Shown here one piece after another: positions 1 to 14,400 of a stretch of DNA of 64,000 nt. Every line of letters begins with the position of its first letter. Position 1 is the stretch's first letter. Below the pieces are notes generated by a model. The model saw only the letters and a list, made by a program, of their open reading frames with translations, made no database searches and was not told the DNA's origin. This stretch comes from Sinonovacula constricta (Eukaryota; Mollusca; Bivalvia; Cardiida; Solecurtidae). Made by a program: the position numbers and the translations under genes. The stretch is from positions 26,927,879 through 26,991,878 of the forward strand of contig CM017572.1 of assembly GCA_007844125.1 (NCBI GenBank), in the 5' to 3' direction.

Positions 1-431
1 CATGTGTATGATTTGCATAATTTTATGAAGTGCCAGCTAGCAGAGAAAAAAGTTATGGAAGTTAATGGCTGATCAGCTTGACAAGCTACTCACACTCCCA
101 TAGAAGAAAATCCATATTGTTTTAAAATTTGTCCAGTGAGGTGACTTTCCTTCTGGCATGTGGGGAATCATGTGTTTGTCAACAGGCAAGTGGAAAAGTA
201 CACATATTGCCTGTTTGAGTTACAAATCTATGCAGTTTAGAAATAATTGTATATTTTACTATGTGAATGTTTTCATATTTTTCAAAACAATGTAGTTCTA
301 AAGTGATTTCATTTGTTTGTAAGTATAAGATGCTTGAGTACACACAAATGTTACAGTATTTATTTTTTGTAAAAAACACCCATCTAAGTAAACAGTTATT
401 AACTTAATACATATTCTCTTTTCGCCAACAG

Positions 432-603
432 TCACCGCAAGAAGTACATCAATACTTACCTCCCCTGGGCACTAAGAAATGGCCAGAATGGAAAGTTCTT
501 GATGAACGTCTACTTTGAGAAACACTGGGAGCAAGATCTCAAAGAGATGAGGGATCAACTCAACATAGAACAACCTCCAGAAGCACCCTATCCCAACAAC
601 TGA
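432..603 (+). CDS. 3'-terminal coding exon of an unidentified gene
   Basis: An intron ending CGCCAACAG opens into a reading frame of 56 codons that stops at TGA 601-603. The first base (T432) completes a codon begun in the previous exon, so the upstream exon lies left of the window. The peptide starts HRKKYINTYLPWALRNGQNG, contains KFLMNVYFEKHWEQDLKEMR and ends PPEAPYPNN. It is charged and aromatic with no membrane segment, and looks like the C-terminal tail of a globular protein. Base composition (about 47% GC) stands out from the AT-rich surroundings. I do not recognise the family and assign no function. Only this fragment is present. Confidence 0.75.
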
Positions 604-703
604 ACTGGGAAGATATAGAATGTTTTTAATGATTTAAACCTTTATATTGCCTGCTTTATTTCTAAGATGATAGCCTTTGCCTGCAGCTACATTTGAGACA
701 ATT

Positions 704-709
704 ATTAAA
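704..709 (+). promoter_or_regulatory. Candidate polyadenylation signal ATTAAA for the plus-strand gene
   Basis: ATTAAA lies about 100 bases after the stop codon at 603 and is followed by a GT/T-rich stretch (711-730), the usual layout of a cleavage site. AATAAA hexamers occur further right, but this AT-rich DNA produces them by chance, so the call is tentative. Confidence 0.3.
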
Positions 710-2744
710 GTGATTTGGTCACAGTTTTTTTTAAATGTACATGATACTGGGCAATTTGCACGTAATATAAATTCAAATATAAACTACATTGAGCCAATCA
801 GCATGTTATGTCTGGTATATACAGATTATGTATGTTAACATAGGCATAGATCTAGGGCTTGAGCTTAAAACAGCTTAAAATAAGTTGAAATGTGTCATGA
901 CACAAGACAACACAGTGTTTTGATAGACAGCCTGTTCGCATATTATGTAGTGAACAGAGGTGATATTTTGTCTGCATTTTTGTTTTGCTATCCAATAGAA
1001 AATTTATTAAAAAAAATCACTTCACCAAGTTTTTTTCATATTTAATCATCACAAGGTAAGCAAGGAATTACCTAAGAACTTTGCTATTGTAATTTTGTTA
1101 AGTAAAGACAGAAAAATCATTTCATTTTTTAAATTTAAGACAAGCCCAGTGAAGACCCTACCCTGTTATAACCTAACAGTTTTGCTATGAGGACATGTTA
1201 CATTGCTACTAATTAATTATTATTCAATTAATATAAATAGTAATGGTGTATAAGTAACAAAATGCTCCAGTCTCATATTAAAATTGTTTGATTGTAATAA
1301 TTAGTCAGATTTTTGTGATATTGTTTTTATATTTGCCACATATATTGGCAGCATATGCAATATTAGACATAAAATGCAATACATGTTGGTAATCATTAAT
1401 TTATTATTTATGTATTATACTTTATCATTTTCTCAAAGATAGGCATTCATATACAGTACATGTATTTTGAAAAAAAATATATATATTTCTACAAGTGAGG
1501 TAATACTTGGTAAAATAAAAACAAACATGAAGTCATGTTAATGGTATTTGTTTTTTGTTTTATTTTCCTTATAAAATATACATATACTATTTGCAACACA
1601 CATGTTAAAATACTGGTCACATAAATAAGAATAAAAACGAAGCCAGTAAAAAAAAAGCTGGTGTTAAAATATCACAATATACAAAAAATCACTACTAATG
1701 TACAAGTTCAAGGCCACCAGCATCTGTTGTTCATATTGATGATGATAAAGCTAAAGATCAGCCAATTTATTCATTTTAATGATTTTGAAGGGGGGTTGTC
1801 AATAGCATAAAGTTGCATGGATTAAAATTCAGAATCTTCAATGTTTATTTAAATTCTTCGTATATTTTGTTGATGTACATGGCCCAAACCAAATTATATC
1901 ATGCTAATAAAGACCATGTATGATCCAAATGTTGATAAAATAGTAAGCTGTTTTAACATATAACTAATGTTCTGCCTACATGAAATGAATGTACTGAATG
2001 TCAGCAAAATAACATTTGATAGACAGGTAGACAGGAACTTGCTCTGGACATTATAGATCTTTTTTCATTTTAAGACTAACCCACAAAAACAAGGCAATGC
2101 CAATGGAAATGCATGCATTTTCTTAGCATTATATGGCTCTCACCAGGGAAGGACAAAACTATATTTGCGCTAACAATCTATTCTATAAACAGAATTGTAA
2201 GTCTTATACTTGAAAGTATCACATGCATATGGACGGTTTTATAATACTTATCACAAGTTATAATGGGGCGTACAATTTTAAAAGATCACCTTTTCATGGT
2301 AATTATCTAATTAATATAAATAGTGTAAAAATAAATAAATAAAAATATAAAATACCTTTACTTTTTATAATACCCTCGATAAAATCACAATGTTTTCCGA
2401 AAAAGTATGTTGCAATTTGTTAATTTACCTTATGCCATTATGATCTGGTGATAATGCTGACCTTAATATCGTGAAATGGAATAGGTAAAAGTATGGCAAT
2501 ATATGTATAACTGATGAACTGTTTTGTAAAAGCTGATAGAAAATAATGTGCAAAAAATATTAAATCTACATTCATAACTTAGCTAAAACATTATATAAAA
2601 CTGTACTGTGTTTTTAACATACATAACACAAATGACACTAAAAATTAATATACTGACCTTATACATGGGCTAAGTCTAAAAGTAAAAAATACCTGGTTAA
2701 TTTATAGTGAAAATAAAATTTTAAAAAAATCATGGTTTTTATAA

Positions 2745-2826
2745 ATGTGCTGTCATTTGTATTTTGGGTTTTACGCCACACCGACACTTGATAGGTCATA
2801 CGCCGCCGATGTGCTGTAAATGGACG
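2745..2826 (-). repeat. SINE fragment (family 1 end)
   Basis: The motif TTTTGGGTTTTACGCCACAC followed by CGACACTTGATAGGTCATACG is the end of the widespread bivalve tRNA-derived SINE whose fuller copies occur at 22318-22545, 36255-36440 and 48312-48536. Only about 80 bases remain and the tRNA-like head is missing. Confidence 0.5.
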
Positions 2827-5338
2827 TGTATATAAAACATTAAGTGTAAAAGAACTTTAACTCTAGCGATAAAATTATATAATAAATAAGACTTAATGGG
2901 AAAATATGATGTATGTCAGTGTCATGTAAAATGGAAAGGCATATGTTACACAGACAACCCATGATGGGTTATACACATAGGTTGTACAGCCATTAACATA
3001 CAAACTGGTCGCTGATATTACAACTACTGTTCTTAGAAGAATAAGTAAAACCTCTGGTATACATTCAACAATAATCCCATTTTTTCTTTTCTAAAAGTAA
3101 GCTCATTTGCAAATCTTCAAAATAAACTCATGAAAAACATGAACGAATCAAATTTTCTATCATATAAAGATGTCATTTACATGGTTGATGATAATTGATT
3201 TATGGAATAATGTGTATTGCCAATTAAGAAAAAAAATCATCAATGGGATAAAAGTTTGAGACTGTTCTTCGATATTAAAATGAGTTCTATTTCAGTCCAT
3301 TGATTAAAAACATAAAATCAGACTATGATTATGCAAACAAAAACAAAATGGTGTTTATATATATCTATGAAGTTTAGGTTTACAACTACAATGCTGCACT
3401 TCTATGGAAACAAGAAGATACATACTGAAAATTGTAACTACTAACGAAAAATTGATTTAAATGAGAACTAATTTAGAAACATATCTTTAAGTAATTTAAT
3501 AATAATGAAATGTAGTTTGTTTTTATTTAGTTCTTATATGTTATGATAAAATATAATGATTAAAATGGAAGTACACATCTTTTCTGTCATTTACAATAAT
3601 AACTTTTGTACACAAAAGAAACTGTTGAAAGTTTTACTTCCTCAAAACTATTATTTTCTATTAGCACATTTTAACAGAACAATATATTGATTGATACATA
3701 GTGTGTAACAACACATTTTAAATGTACAAAAACGGATAAATAAATGCAAAGTATTGTTGAATCAAAGATATTGGCAAAGTATTAGACAACTGGTTGTTTT
3801 ATGTGTAAATTCCAGTGTATTTTTGTCACATATTTGACATCTAGGGATAAGCCACAAATATTTTACTTCAATATCAATTAAGTCGAATTATAATGTTATA
3901 AATTATCAAAAATAAACACAGCAAAAAGTGCAGAGAAAGCAGATCAATCCCATACCTGTAAATCAGGTAAAATTGGTTATCTAACTAAATGCAATTGTCA
4001 AAAAATCAATTATAATATCATTTGCTGCACAAGAAGAGAAAAACTAAAAGTCTCACAACAACCACAATATTTTCTACAGTCTGAACATTTAAAAAGGAAA
4101 GAAATCGGACCAAATGCCACCAAAAAGTTATAAAATTTCTTAGTAACAGATTAAGAAAAATAAATAATAATAATAACAAAGATGCTAAATTGTTATTGCG
4201 ACAATATTTACTTCTTTGGTGTTTCGAATGATTCTCAATGTTGTCTTGACAAGTGTATGTAAATAAATCTCATATATATTTAAATGTATAAAAAAGCATA
4301 AATGTAATGTCAATTGACTTTATAGTGATGTTTTTGTTATTGTTTTTTTTATTTTTTTTTATTTTCTTTGGGAGGTAAAAACATCAAGTAGTAAAAGCAC
4401 TGTTTAATAAAAAAATGTTATCTTTTGCGGAAAAAAAATCTCTGCACAAACTTAGTTAAATGAATGGTAAAATGAATATAATTTATCTGTTAATAAATAA
4501 CTATGTACATATTAAAAAGACAACAAAAGATGTTAGTAGATATAACATAACCCACAAGTTGTTAATTCTTACCAAGAACCTGGAGAAAAAGACGATCTAC
4601 AATAATACATAACAAGATTCTATCATATTAAGTTACTTTTGAATATCACAGACTCTGGAATAAATTTAGACATTGTATTAAATGACAATGTAAAGTAATG
4701 TAAACATGAAATAAATAACATCAACTGTGCAATCTTTAAAAGGCTTATTCAACCTTTTTCCACAGATTGTTTGAGAAAGTTGCTATTTATTTTCAAATAT
4801 GGTTTTGAAATCATTTGGCATATTTAATTTAACATTTTTTTTTTCAATATCTTCACTTTACAGCTTTAGGTACATTTACAATACCCTCTATTTTCTGTAA
4901 CTTTAGGCTTTTTCATCACTGGTATATCAATCTGTCAATGGTTCAAAACAGTCTATATATTTTTACCTTATTCATACACAATGTGAACATTCTTTATTAA
5001 CCTGTTCTTAAACCACACAACTAACCTTTCAAATCTTAAAGTTGCCAGTTTTCTAGTAGTTTCTCTGAGTTACTTAGCAACTCAGACAAAAATGGGTTTT
5101 TTTAATCTTATGCACAAATCCCCTCATAGTCACCTTGCAGCTATGTCCAGTGTAGCATTCTCATATTGCCTCCAATATTTAGTATTTAATCACAAGAACT
5201 AACACTCTCCTTCTATTGACTGTATTTCTGGTTGCTAGGGTCAACTGTACATGTAGACTGGTTCCGTGGTAACTATGGGTTTCTAACATGGTTACTGTAG
5301 ACGGTTGTTATGGCAATTAGAACTTAAAAACTGGTCTT

Positions 5339-5482
5339 CTACCAGTACGATGATCCAAACTCCTTCATCCGTTTTGTTTTTGACAGTTCCTGTCCCACAG
5401 TGTCCATCATTTTGTGTGTCAATCCGTCAATCTCCTCGACCAATCGGAGCGAACGATTCAGGTCAGCCTCGGCGGCAGCAGA
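5339..5482 (-). CDS. AKNA: AKNA exon 24: terminal exon, conserved C-terminal helix
   Basis: 144 bp ending TAG at 5341-5339. Acceptor ATCTATAG|TCT, phase 0. Encodes SAAEADLNRSLRLVEEIDGL then THKMMDTVGQELSKTKRMKE and FGSSYW. LNRSLRLVEEIDGLTHKM aligns with human LNKALSRAVQAAESVRSTTR and the rest with the last 25 residues of human AKNA, so this is the natural C-terminus. Confidence 0.9.
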   Translation of the reverse strand, partial: SAAAEADLNRSLRLVEEIDGLTHKMMDTVGQELSKTKRMKEFGSSYW

Positions 5483-8400
5483 CTATAGATAGAAACAACA
5501 TCAAATATTAATGTAGAAACATAAAATGGCACAATAGAGGGAGAGATTATAAAACAGTATGCTGCAGAAATACAATAAGTTCAACATAAAAATAAATGTG
5601 GAACAGGTGTACGTATGCAAACACATTAAAAGAACAATGCACTACTTCTACTTTTTTTTACAATGTTGTAAATTGTTCAAGAGGTAACTGTATTATATTT
5701 TTCTAGAAACACTCTCACTCAAATTTTTGGCAAACTGCCTTTTTCAAGAGTTAAGCATAAACAAATTCTGTCATTACATATTTGCAAATGTTTATATGCA
5801 CTGCTATATTAGAAAAACCTCATGTTTAACTCTTAGAAAAGGCAATTTGCTGAAAATTTGAGTGAGAGCGTTTGTTGAAAAAAATATACCTTTTTTATAT
5901 TTAAACATAATGTCAAGCAAAGCAATAATGGAAAATTTGTTAAATATTGAATAATAAAGAAAAGATACTGAAAAAAAATCATTAAAGTTGTAAAATTCAC
6001 ATAAAATACATGTTTTTATCAGTATCTACTTATTTTTAAAGTAACAAAAAACATACAACAGATTTAAAGTCTCCAGCTTACAAAAAGATGATTAAGTGTT
6101 AAACTGTTTAGAGTCATGCTGTCTAGCTGTTATTCCAGGAATTCAATCATCAGAAACTGTCTATGAATCTGTATTTTATAACAATGAAAAAAGGAGGGAA
6201 ATGATTTTAAAATAAAAGAATAAATGAAAAGAATTGATGATGTTTAGTTTCAAGAATTAACTTAAAAGCAATGAAAAAATCTTCATAAAAAAACTATATA
6301 ACAATGATTAAATGTGGAAAATGAATTTTAGCTAAAGAATAATAATAAAAATGATTAACAATGTTTATCTTTTGCCAAAACTTATTCACACAAACAAACA
6401 CACAAACCAGACTGGCACAAACAACCATTTAATAAAACATCACCACATAGAAACCAAACTTTTCCCTACAACTCCCAGCCCTCACTGCAATATCTTAACA
6501 TTACTGTGTATGTTTTTATGCATATAATGTATTGTGTATAAACACCTAGCCTCTATGCACTTACAAGTTGTTGTTTTACACGTGATATCTTTACAAAATC
6601 ATTAAATAGTTTGGGTTTGATTATAATTTACATATTCAAAAATGCTCTTTTAAAATTAAACATGCACCTTTCCCTGTTATTACTGTGTCAAAAGTATAAA
6701 TTATACAACCATTAGGCTTGCATGTATAACAAATTCTATACATTTACGTGTATATTCCTTGTTTATTTCTTTTGGACTTCTTTTTGATAAACAACATATT
6801 TCTTTTAGATTTAATGTTTTAAGAAAGAAGTACATTTCCTGCCTGAATACCTGTACATGCTGGAAAGTAGTTACTATGGCTTGTATTTCTATGGTACACC
6901 AGACATACAAATATTGTCCATAATAAACTTTTCTATGTTTTCTGAAAACTTGTTATAAGGAAGACAGATTATACTTTAGTATTAACATGCATTGATATTA
7001 AAAAGTGAGTGATTGTACCAGAAATGCAATTATATTAATACATGTATACTCTCATAATTATCTTGTATCAAAACATGCATTATCACAAGAACTTACTGGT
7101 CTTACACAAAAGCTGCGACTTCTCCTCTTTTGTTTGAAAATAAAATACAATATACAGATAAAAGTATTGCTAGCTAGTTGAAATTTGAATCTGATTTATT
7201 ACTTAACTGTGTTAATTTTGAGTTATTTCAAGATGAGATAATATTGTTACCAGTATTTATAATTTCACAAGAATTTTGCTAGGTTTTATTAACAAAATGT
7301 TCAACTTTTACTTGTAGAAAGACAAAAGAAATAATTTAAATCAAAAGGTTTGAGTGAGCAGAACCCAGTGTGTATTTCAGTGGAGAATACTGGGTTCTGA
7401 TGCCTTTGATTCAAAAATGATTTCTAGCTTAAAAAAGATAGCACAAATCACAACAACAAACTCTCAAACTATCAGCTTTAACAAGTGTGACAGCTGCTGT
7501 GATGTGAGGACACTACAACTGTTCTGAGAAAAATCAAAGTGTCTGGGATGACTTGCTCTCTTAAAAAGAAAACCCTGCACAGATTGCATTCAGGGAAGTG
7601 CCCAGACGGTGCCTTAAAGGTCAGCCCAGGAAATACCGAGAAGATATTATAATGAAGGATCTTCAAGTTTCTGCAGGGGATGCACATGACAGAAGGTGGT
7701 GGAGAAGACAAGTGTGCAAACCAGATGATCAAAAAGGATTTACTAAATAAATATATAGAAACAATATGAGAAAACCCATTGTAAGTCTGTGAGCATTCAC
7801 AATATGCATTAATCTATAATTGTAGTCCCCTGTGCAATTCACAAATTCATACTCTATGAGCACTAAACAAGTAGCCAACTAAAATAAGAAGCATACATTG
7901 TAGGCTAACTGTATTAATCTCAACTTAGCTACAATGCTTTTTTACTCTATGTGTAAATGCATTTTAAAAAATCCTAAAAAAGATCCAATCAATATCAGAA
8001 ACACAAGGATAAGATAAGTTTTTATGCCACATGTAGGACTAGTGCAGAAAATATTTATCACTCAACCAATTTAAAATTTATGTTGCGCTAACATTTTTGT
8101 TTATTATTATTTTTTTTATTTTTTTTTGGATAAAAATTTACTTGTTTTATTGGATGACCTCTAAGAAATTTATACTAATCCTCAAATAAGTTGCACTTGA
8201 TAGTAGCGGACTTTTTTTGCACTGTGAACACCTATTAAGTCTTCTGTGAATATCCCTCAACTGTGCGGCAATGCTTTTAAACAATGTGCACATCACAAGT
8301 CTACAAATAGCCAAACCAACCAGTTTGTAATAGTAATCTCCCTTTACAGATTTTCTTTCCTCATCATCAGCTGGCATTTCAATGTCCTCATTTTGATCCT

Positions 8401-11400
8401 CATAAGATTTGTGTGACATATTCTCACCAAGTGGGCTCTAAATATGGATATATTTACATTATTATTTTCATTTTTTACTATCAAAAACTGACATCATATA
8501 AAACTTATGGCTCAAGACCTACTTCTTGCAATAACATCAGGTATCTTAACCATTTGGTCTGCAAAATTTATAATGTACATGTAGCTAATCAACCGAGACA
8601 AAATAATAATTAACATGAAAACAAGCACATCATCATTTTGGTATCTTTTGCAAGTGAATTAATCCTGTTTGTCTTGAGAACAGACCAAGCAAAAGCCAAG
8701 CATAAAAGACAGCTCCTATAAGAACATGAATACATCATAAATGTTTTGTCACTGCAACATCAGACATGTTCATTTAAAAAAAACATCTTTAGCAAGTGAC
8801 AACTGGTACATACTTGTTGTAAGTTCAATGATAAGTGACTTTCAGCTATTTGTAGTGGATCTGAGGAAACTGCCTGCGTAGAACTGCCATATATTTGTGC
8901 AGAATCATTAATTAATCTGTTTTTTTAAATGTTTTGTTAACAAAATGTAAGGTAAAACCACACATACCAAGCTAGAAGATCCTCTGTCATCACTGTCATA
9001 GTCATTGTCTGCTTTCACCCTCCGATATTTTCGAGCATGTCGCAGTTTACGACGATCACGTCCAGCACTTCTACTTCTACAAATGAAAAATTGTTTGATG
9101 CTTTAAAAAATAAAAAATAATCTTTAATATTGTGTAGAATTTATCAAATACTGGTATGTAGGAATGTTAGAAAATGTATGAAAACAAAAACAATCTAATG
9201 ACACCAAAAATGTCATCTATCAGTCAATAAACTTACCACAATGCAATGTTGCACAATATCAATGGGTTTAGATAAGTCCAGTCAGTTGTAGGAATGCTAA
9301 ATTAGTGTTTTATACAAACAGTTGCATTTGACTTGTTTTATCCTATATTTATCATTTGCTGCACATAATTTAAATAAATATTGATAAAATTTTCATTAAA
9401 ACCTTTCTAACAATCCTCTTTTTCCCCATCATGATGCTATTTTTATAATAAGGTTGTGGCAATTTACTAATATGTTCTAGTAATTTCAAAACATGCCTGA
9501 AAACAACTTCTGCACTGCATAAGGCAAAAAATACCACTTTTTTTTTTTAAACTGGAAATGTTGACAAAATTAACAGAGAATAGGGTTTGCAAAAAAAATG
9601 TTCAAGTGTATGTTACCAGTATACAGACCCCTTGAAGCTGATATGGGCTTTCAATGAGAAAATAAGAAACACAAAGGAAACATAAACACAACTACAAAAA
9701 CTTGTTTGGAACAAATCAATACTAACCTTCCTCTCGAATATTCCTCGATGTCCGACTCTGCACTTTCACTCTCTTCATTGCCAAATTCTCGGACAAAGTA
9801 TCTGCTCCGGATACGCCCATCTGGGGAATAGTGTCTGATACGTCCCATGCGTCCAGCTGATTTTGATCGGGTCCGTGCTCTTGGTCTGTAACGAAGTTTG
9901 TAATTAATTACATGCAATGCTATATAATAGTTTAGGGTTTATTATCATATAGTCACATACACTCCTGAACATACAGCGTAAGTTATGGTTATCAATGTAT
10001 TGTGCCCCTCACACTGTTTAATCCTCATTGTTTATGATTTGCTAACAGTGTGAAGATGAGAAAATAATAAATCTGAAATAAATTATATTAAAAAAAAATT
10101 CTACTTTAGAAAAGCAATATAAATATGAATTGAGACTGGCATAAAAAGAATGATAATGAGATGTGTGCTTAAATAAAATAAGAAATAGTAGAAATATAAA
10201 CACAATTACAAAAACTGTCAATTGTATTGAATAGTATATGTAACATAACTAACAGACAGACACAATCATCAAAAAAGTACCACAGGACATTGAAATAAAA
10301 ATTAACATTTAAGTATGATTTGATATTTAACAATGATTAACATGAACTGAAGAGGACTTTCAATTCTTATCTTTCCAGTTATATCTTTACTTAAATTTGA
10401 ATCTAAAAACAAATTACTGTTCTTTTTTGCAATATTTTAAATCATATTTTATAACAAATATATTCCATCAATTACATCACAAATTACTATGTCTCAGTCT
10501 AGGACAAGCTGTTTGATAGCAGCATTGGTCAAAGAATATTTTTAGTCACATGCTCATCAATCAATACCGTAAATGCTTGCTTGCTTAATTGAAACCAAAT
10601 GAATAAATTGTTGCAAAACATACAAAGACACCATATCCAAACCATAGCAATCCATTTCAAGTCAACAAATAAATCTCTATGTTATAATGGCTATATAACA
10701 GTCCCAAAGGATAGACACACAGTTATACATATAACACATCTGGATATAACAAAAAGCTCCTTTTAGTTCAACTCCTATGTTACATCCTCTATATAACAAT
10801 CAAACACTATCAGCAACAATGAACACAGAGTTAGACTTAACTTTACATTGTAGTGATCCAATAGTTAAATTTGCTTAAAAAAATATAGAATGTTTGCCTA
10901 TGGGTAAATTCTTCAATGGTCCAAGACAAAAAAAAATACACAATGATCTTAGACATAACACTGTTACATGTTACTGAACCAATGATTTACACATTTAGAT
11001 GCAAAGCTGATAGGCTCAACAATAATAATGGCATGTATATATATGAATTCTGGTATTAAGTTTGTTGATATAATACATAACATAGATCTCCCTCCATGTC
11101 TTTTCCTACAGAGAAGTTATTAACTTCATGGATAAGTTGTATGGCTCTTCTGCCTCAGAAGTATTTTGCTTTGGTATGCCATTTTTTTTTTCATCACATA
11201 TATATTTACAAAAAAATGGATGCAATTCACATTTTGATTAAACACATGTATATATTTTTCACCAACCCCAAATCTTTAGAGAATAAAACCAATCCAAATG
11301 TTTTCACACCCATTCTGTTTACATACAATGCTGCCATTTTAACACACAAAGTAAACAAATTCTTCTTTTATTTAGTTATTGTTTTCTACACACACAAGTT

Positions 11401-14400
11401 ACAGATTTTAATTACAGATTATTCTCAAAGAAAACTTTGTTTACCGCTCATCCATTGGTTGCGGCTGGGTCAACTGAATTATGATTGGCTGGGATACAGC
11501 ATTATGGGATGCTATGATTGGCTCAGATCTTGAAGCTGGGGCTTCTAGAGTCAATGTGGGAGGAGCCATAGAAAAACTGACTCTCTTAGGGATTTGAAAG
11601 GGAAGAAGTTGTGGTTTGAATTGTGGGGGTGCTCTACATAGAGTTGACTGGGAACGGGTCAAATTGGTTCTTATTTGGGGCTGCATTGGGGAAACTGGCA
11701 TTGTTTCTGATAGCTGGGGATAGGCAAAGACAGGCACTTGGACTGATTCTACAATATCCCTGAAAGTATTAAAGGTATGGAGACATCTTATAACATCTTA
11801 TGATGCACTTTTAAAAAATATTATATGAATATTTTTATAGCACGCATATTATGAAAAGAAATGTGGTTATAGTATGTTTATTTATTTATTTGGGTTTTAC
11901 GGCACACAGACACAGGTTATAGTATGTATGACTTAAAAAATATAACAGTTTTTATATTCAGGCATATAAGAAAAAGTTTGTTTTGTAAAAAGAAAATTTA
12001 TAGAAAACTAAAAAAATTAACAAGGATCTAAGGTCAAAATGTTTTACTCACAAGCAACACAATCAAATGACCTACCTTCCATCCTGTACAATATATCCAA
12101 CTGGTACTCTTCGATCTGGAGGTGGGAAGACATATTCTCCATGCGTGTGTGAGCTCCGACTGCCACACATTGGGCAAGTGCTAGTGTATACCCCATACTG
12201 TGTGTTCACCACATCACTCTGAACACTTCGCCCATCAAAATCATGGTTTGGTATAAACTGTGTCTGTCCATCGTTAACATTAATGTCATCACTGGCATAC
12301 CTCCTCTGAGCTGGATCGGGTGTGTAGTAATCACCGTGATATGATTGAGGTCTATTTTGTGTAGGATTTGCCGCATATGAATACAAAGTCTGTCTTAGAG
12401 GTCTGGTTCCAGATGAACCCTCAGTAGAACCAGAGGCAACTGACCTGGGGGGAGGCTGGTAACCTGAGAATGCAAGATTAGGCTGGGAACCAAACACTCG
12501 CTGCCCTGCCTTTGGTTTTCCTGGGTAACCAGGGGGCGGAACTTTAGGCGGTGTCTGCAGTGTTTTTGACTTCTGTGGGCTGTAGAACCCATAATGTCCT
12601 TGCACTTGTTGGGCAGCTGGCACTACCACCTCCTCTGGAACATCCCTTGTTGGTGATTGGTCAGAATCATATCCATTCTGATCACCATAATGCTGAGTGG
12701 CACTGCTTCGTTGTTTGATGCGTTTTCGTAATCTTTGGCGACCACGTGATTGTGAAGGGTCGTTTGGATCTTTTGTCTGCTTTTGTTGATGTGTTGCATA
12801 TGACTCGGCAGCAGCATAACCCAGGGGAATGTCACCATCACGGTTCACATTCGGTAATGCCCAGTCATAATCCCAGTCTCGTCCTGTTGTAAGGAGTTAG
12901 ATAAAAAATTTTACTAGTTTCTCTGTGTGAATAGGCATGCTCTAAACACATATGTTGGAAACACATGTTGGAAACTATTTAAATAAAACCAAGCAAAAAT
13001 AAACATACAAGGCATAAAAATGAAATGTTAGGTCTGCATATACATAAGGTTGAAAATAAAATTATGCATTTTAAAAAAATGTGTTCAAGTGAAATATTTA
13101 AAAGAATATTCATGCATGTATGTATGTTAAAGTTTAAACTTTAAAACATACAGTCATTGTCAAAAATGTAATTTTGTAGCAATGTAAATTAGATATTTTT
13201 ACAAAATGGATGCATTTCTTTCAAACACTTAAAAATACACAACAGTTCAACCACTCACCTCCGTGCCCTGAGAAAGAGTTTGCTCTGCGACGAGGCCCCC
13301 GCATAAATGCATAAATATCCTCTGTAGGATCAAAGTACTGATCATCTCCATACTGGTTCTGCTGAGGTATTGTGGGTGGGGGAGGAGGCGGGACTTGGTA
13401 CTGCTGCTTCTCATGATTGGCTCGAATAAATTCCTCCCTTAATTTGCCAAGTTCGTCAGATAACATTTTGATTCGCTCACTGAAATAACAGGGAAAAACT
13501 AATTCTAAGATTTACTTTACTCTAGGAACAGAGAATTGATCATGTATGATTTTGTTTAAATTGCATAGGGTTGTGCTCACAGATGGTTGTAATCTTATTT
13601 TCAAACTTTTGCGTACAGTATTTGGAGGTTTGTTAAACCACAGTGTAATGTTAATAATCCTAATTATAATGAAAATTATAGTTTAGTTCATATGAGAATT
13701 TGTTTTAACATTCATGTAGGTCGGGAGAATCAAAAGTATTCCTGTTTTTAAAGATATTTAAGCCACGATATGTGCAATCTACTTAGAACATCACCAAACT
13801 ATAAATGTTCTGTTAACTTGTATATGTTAGCCATAAATAATAATAAAAGAAATCGCCAGAAATTGACATAGTGTTTGAAATCAATAGTTACCCGAATACA
13901 AATCATTGAACTCAAAGCAAAATACACAGCACCATTGTTTGCAGGCTTTATTTTCATAACTCATGCTAGGAGATGTCTGATCAGTATGTGTACTTTTATC
14001 TCCTAAGTCTCTTCCAATATGTCTTAGTTACTTTTTCTTGTTCCCAATTAAGGAAGTGTACAGTTATTAACACAGCAGACTAAGGATCAGATTAGGGTTT
14101 CCATCCCACCTGTTGGCAGACTGTCTAGATGTGGCAGTGACAGCAGTCTCGGCATCAGAAGCAAGAATCGTCTCGTCCTCTCTCAGCTGAAGGTCGTGGT
14201 CTACGTGCACTTCTCGTGTCAGTCTCGGCTCGTTCAACCGCAATGTAGGTCCTCTCTCTGATTGGCCCTTATAGAGCTTTTTAGGATGTATCTCAGACCT
14301 GTGCATGGTGTAGAAACAAGTTTGACTATGGAAGAAAACATATTTTAGCTAAATAGTGTGGTTGGGTTGATCGTAAGAAAGATGGATAATGTCGTATGAT

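Larger units (their letters stand above)
604..5338. other. Convergent intergenic region and 3' UTRs
   Basis: AT-rich DNA between the plus-strand stop (603) and the minus-strand AKNA stop (5339). It must contain the 3' UTRs of both genes, but I cannot fix either end because poly(A)-like hexamers are common here. Apart from a SINE fragment at 2745-2826 I see no coding sequence or structured element. Poly-T runs occur near 4340-4362. Confidence 0.6.
5483..8347 (-). other. AKNA: AKNA intron 23 (last intron)
   Basis: AT-rich intron of 2865 bases. It holds a foldback element (about 5692-5888), a small hairpin (7339-7411) and a possible retrotransposon relic (7560-7745). I see nothing else. Confidence 0.7.

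Noticed and set aside
11096..11533. 145-codon plus-strand open frame
   Set aside because: It overlaps AKNA exon 20 in antisense and AT-rich intron; the composition (Phe, Ile, Tyr, Lys) is what AT-rich DNA yields by chance.
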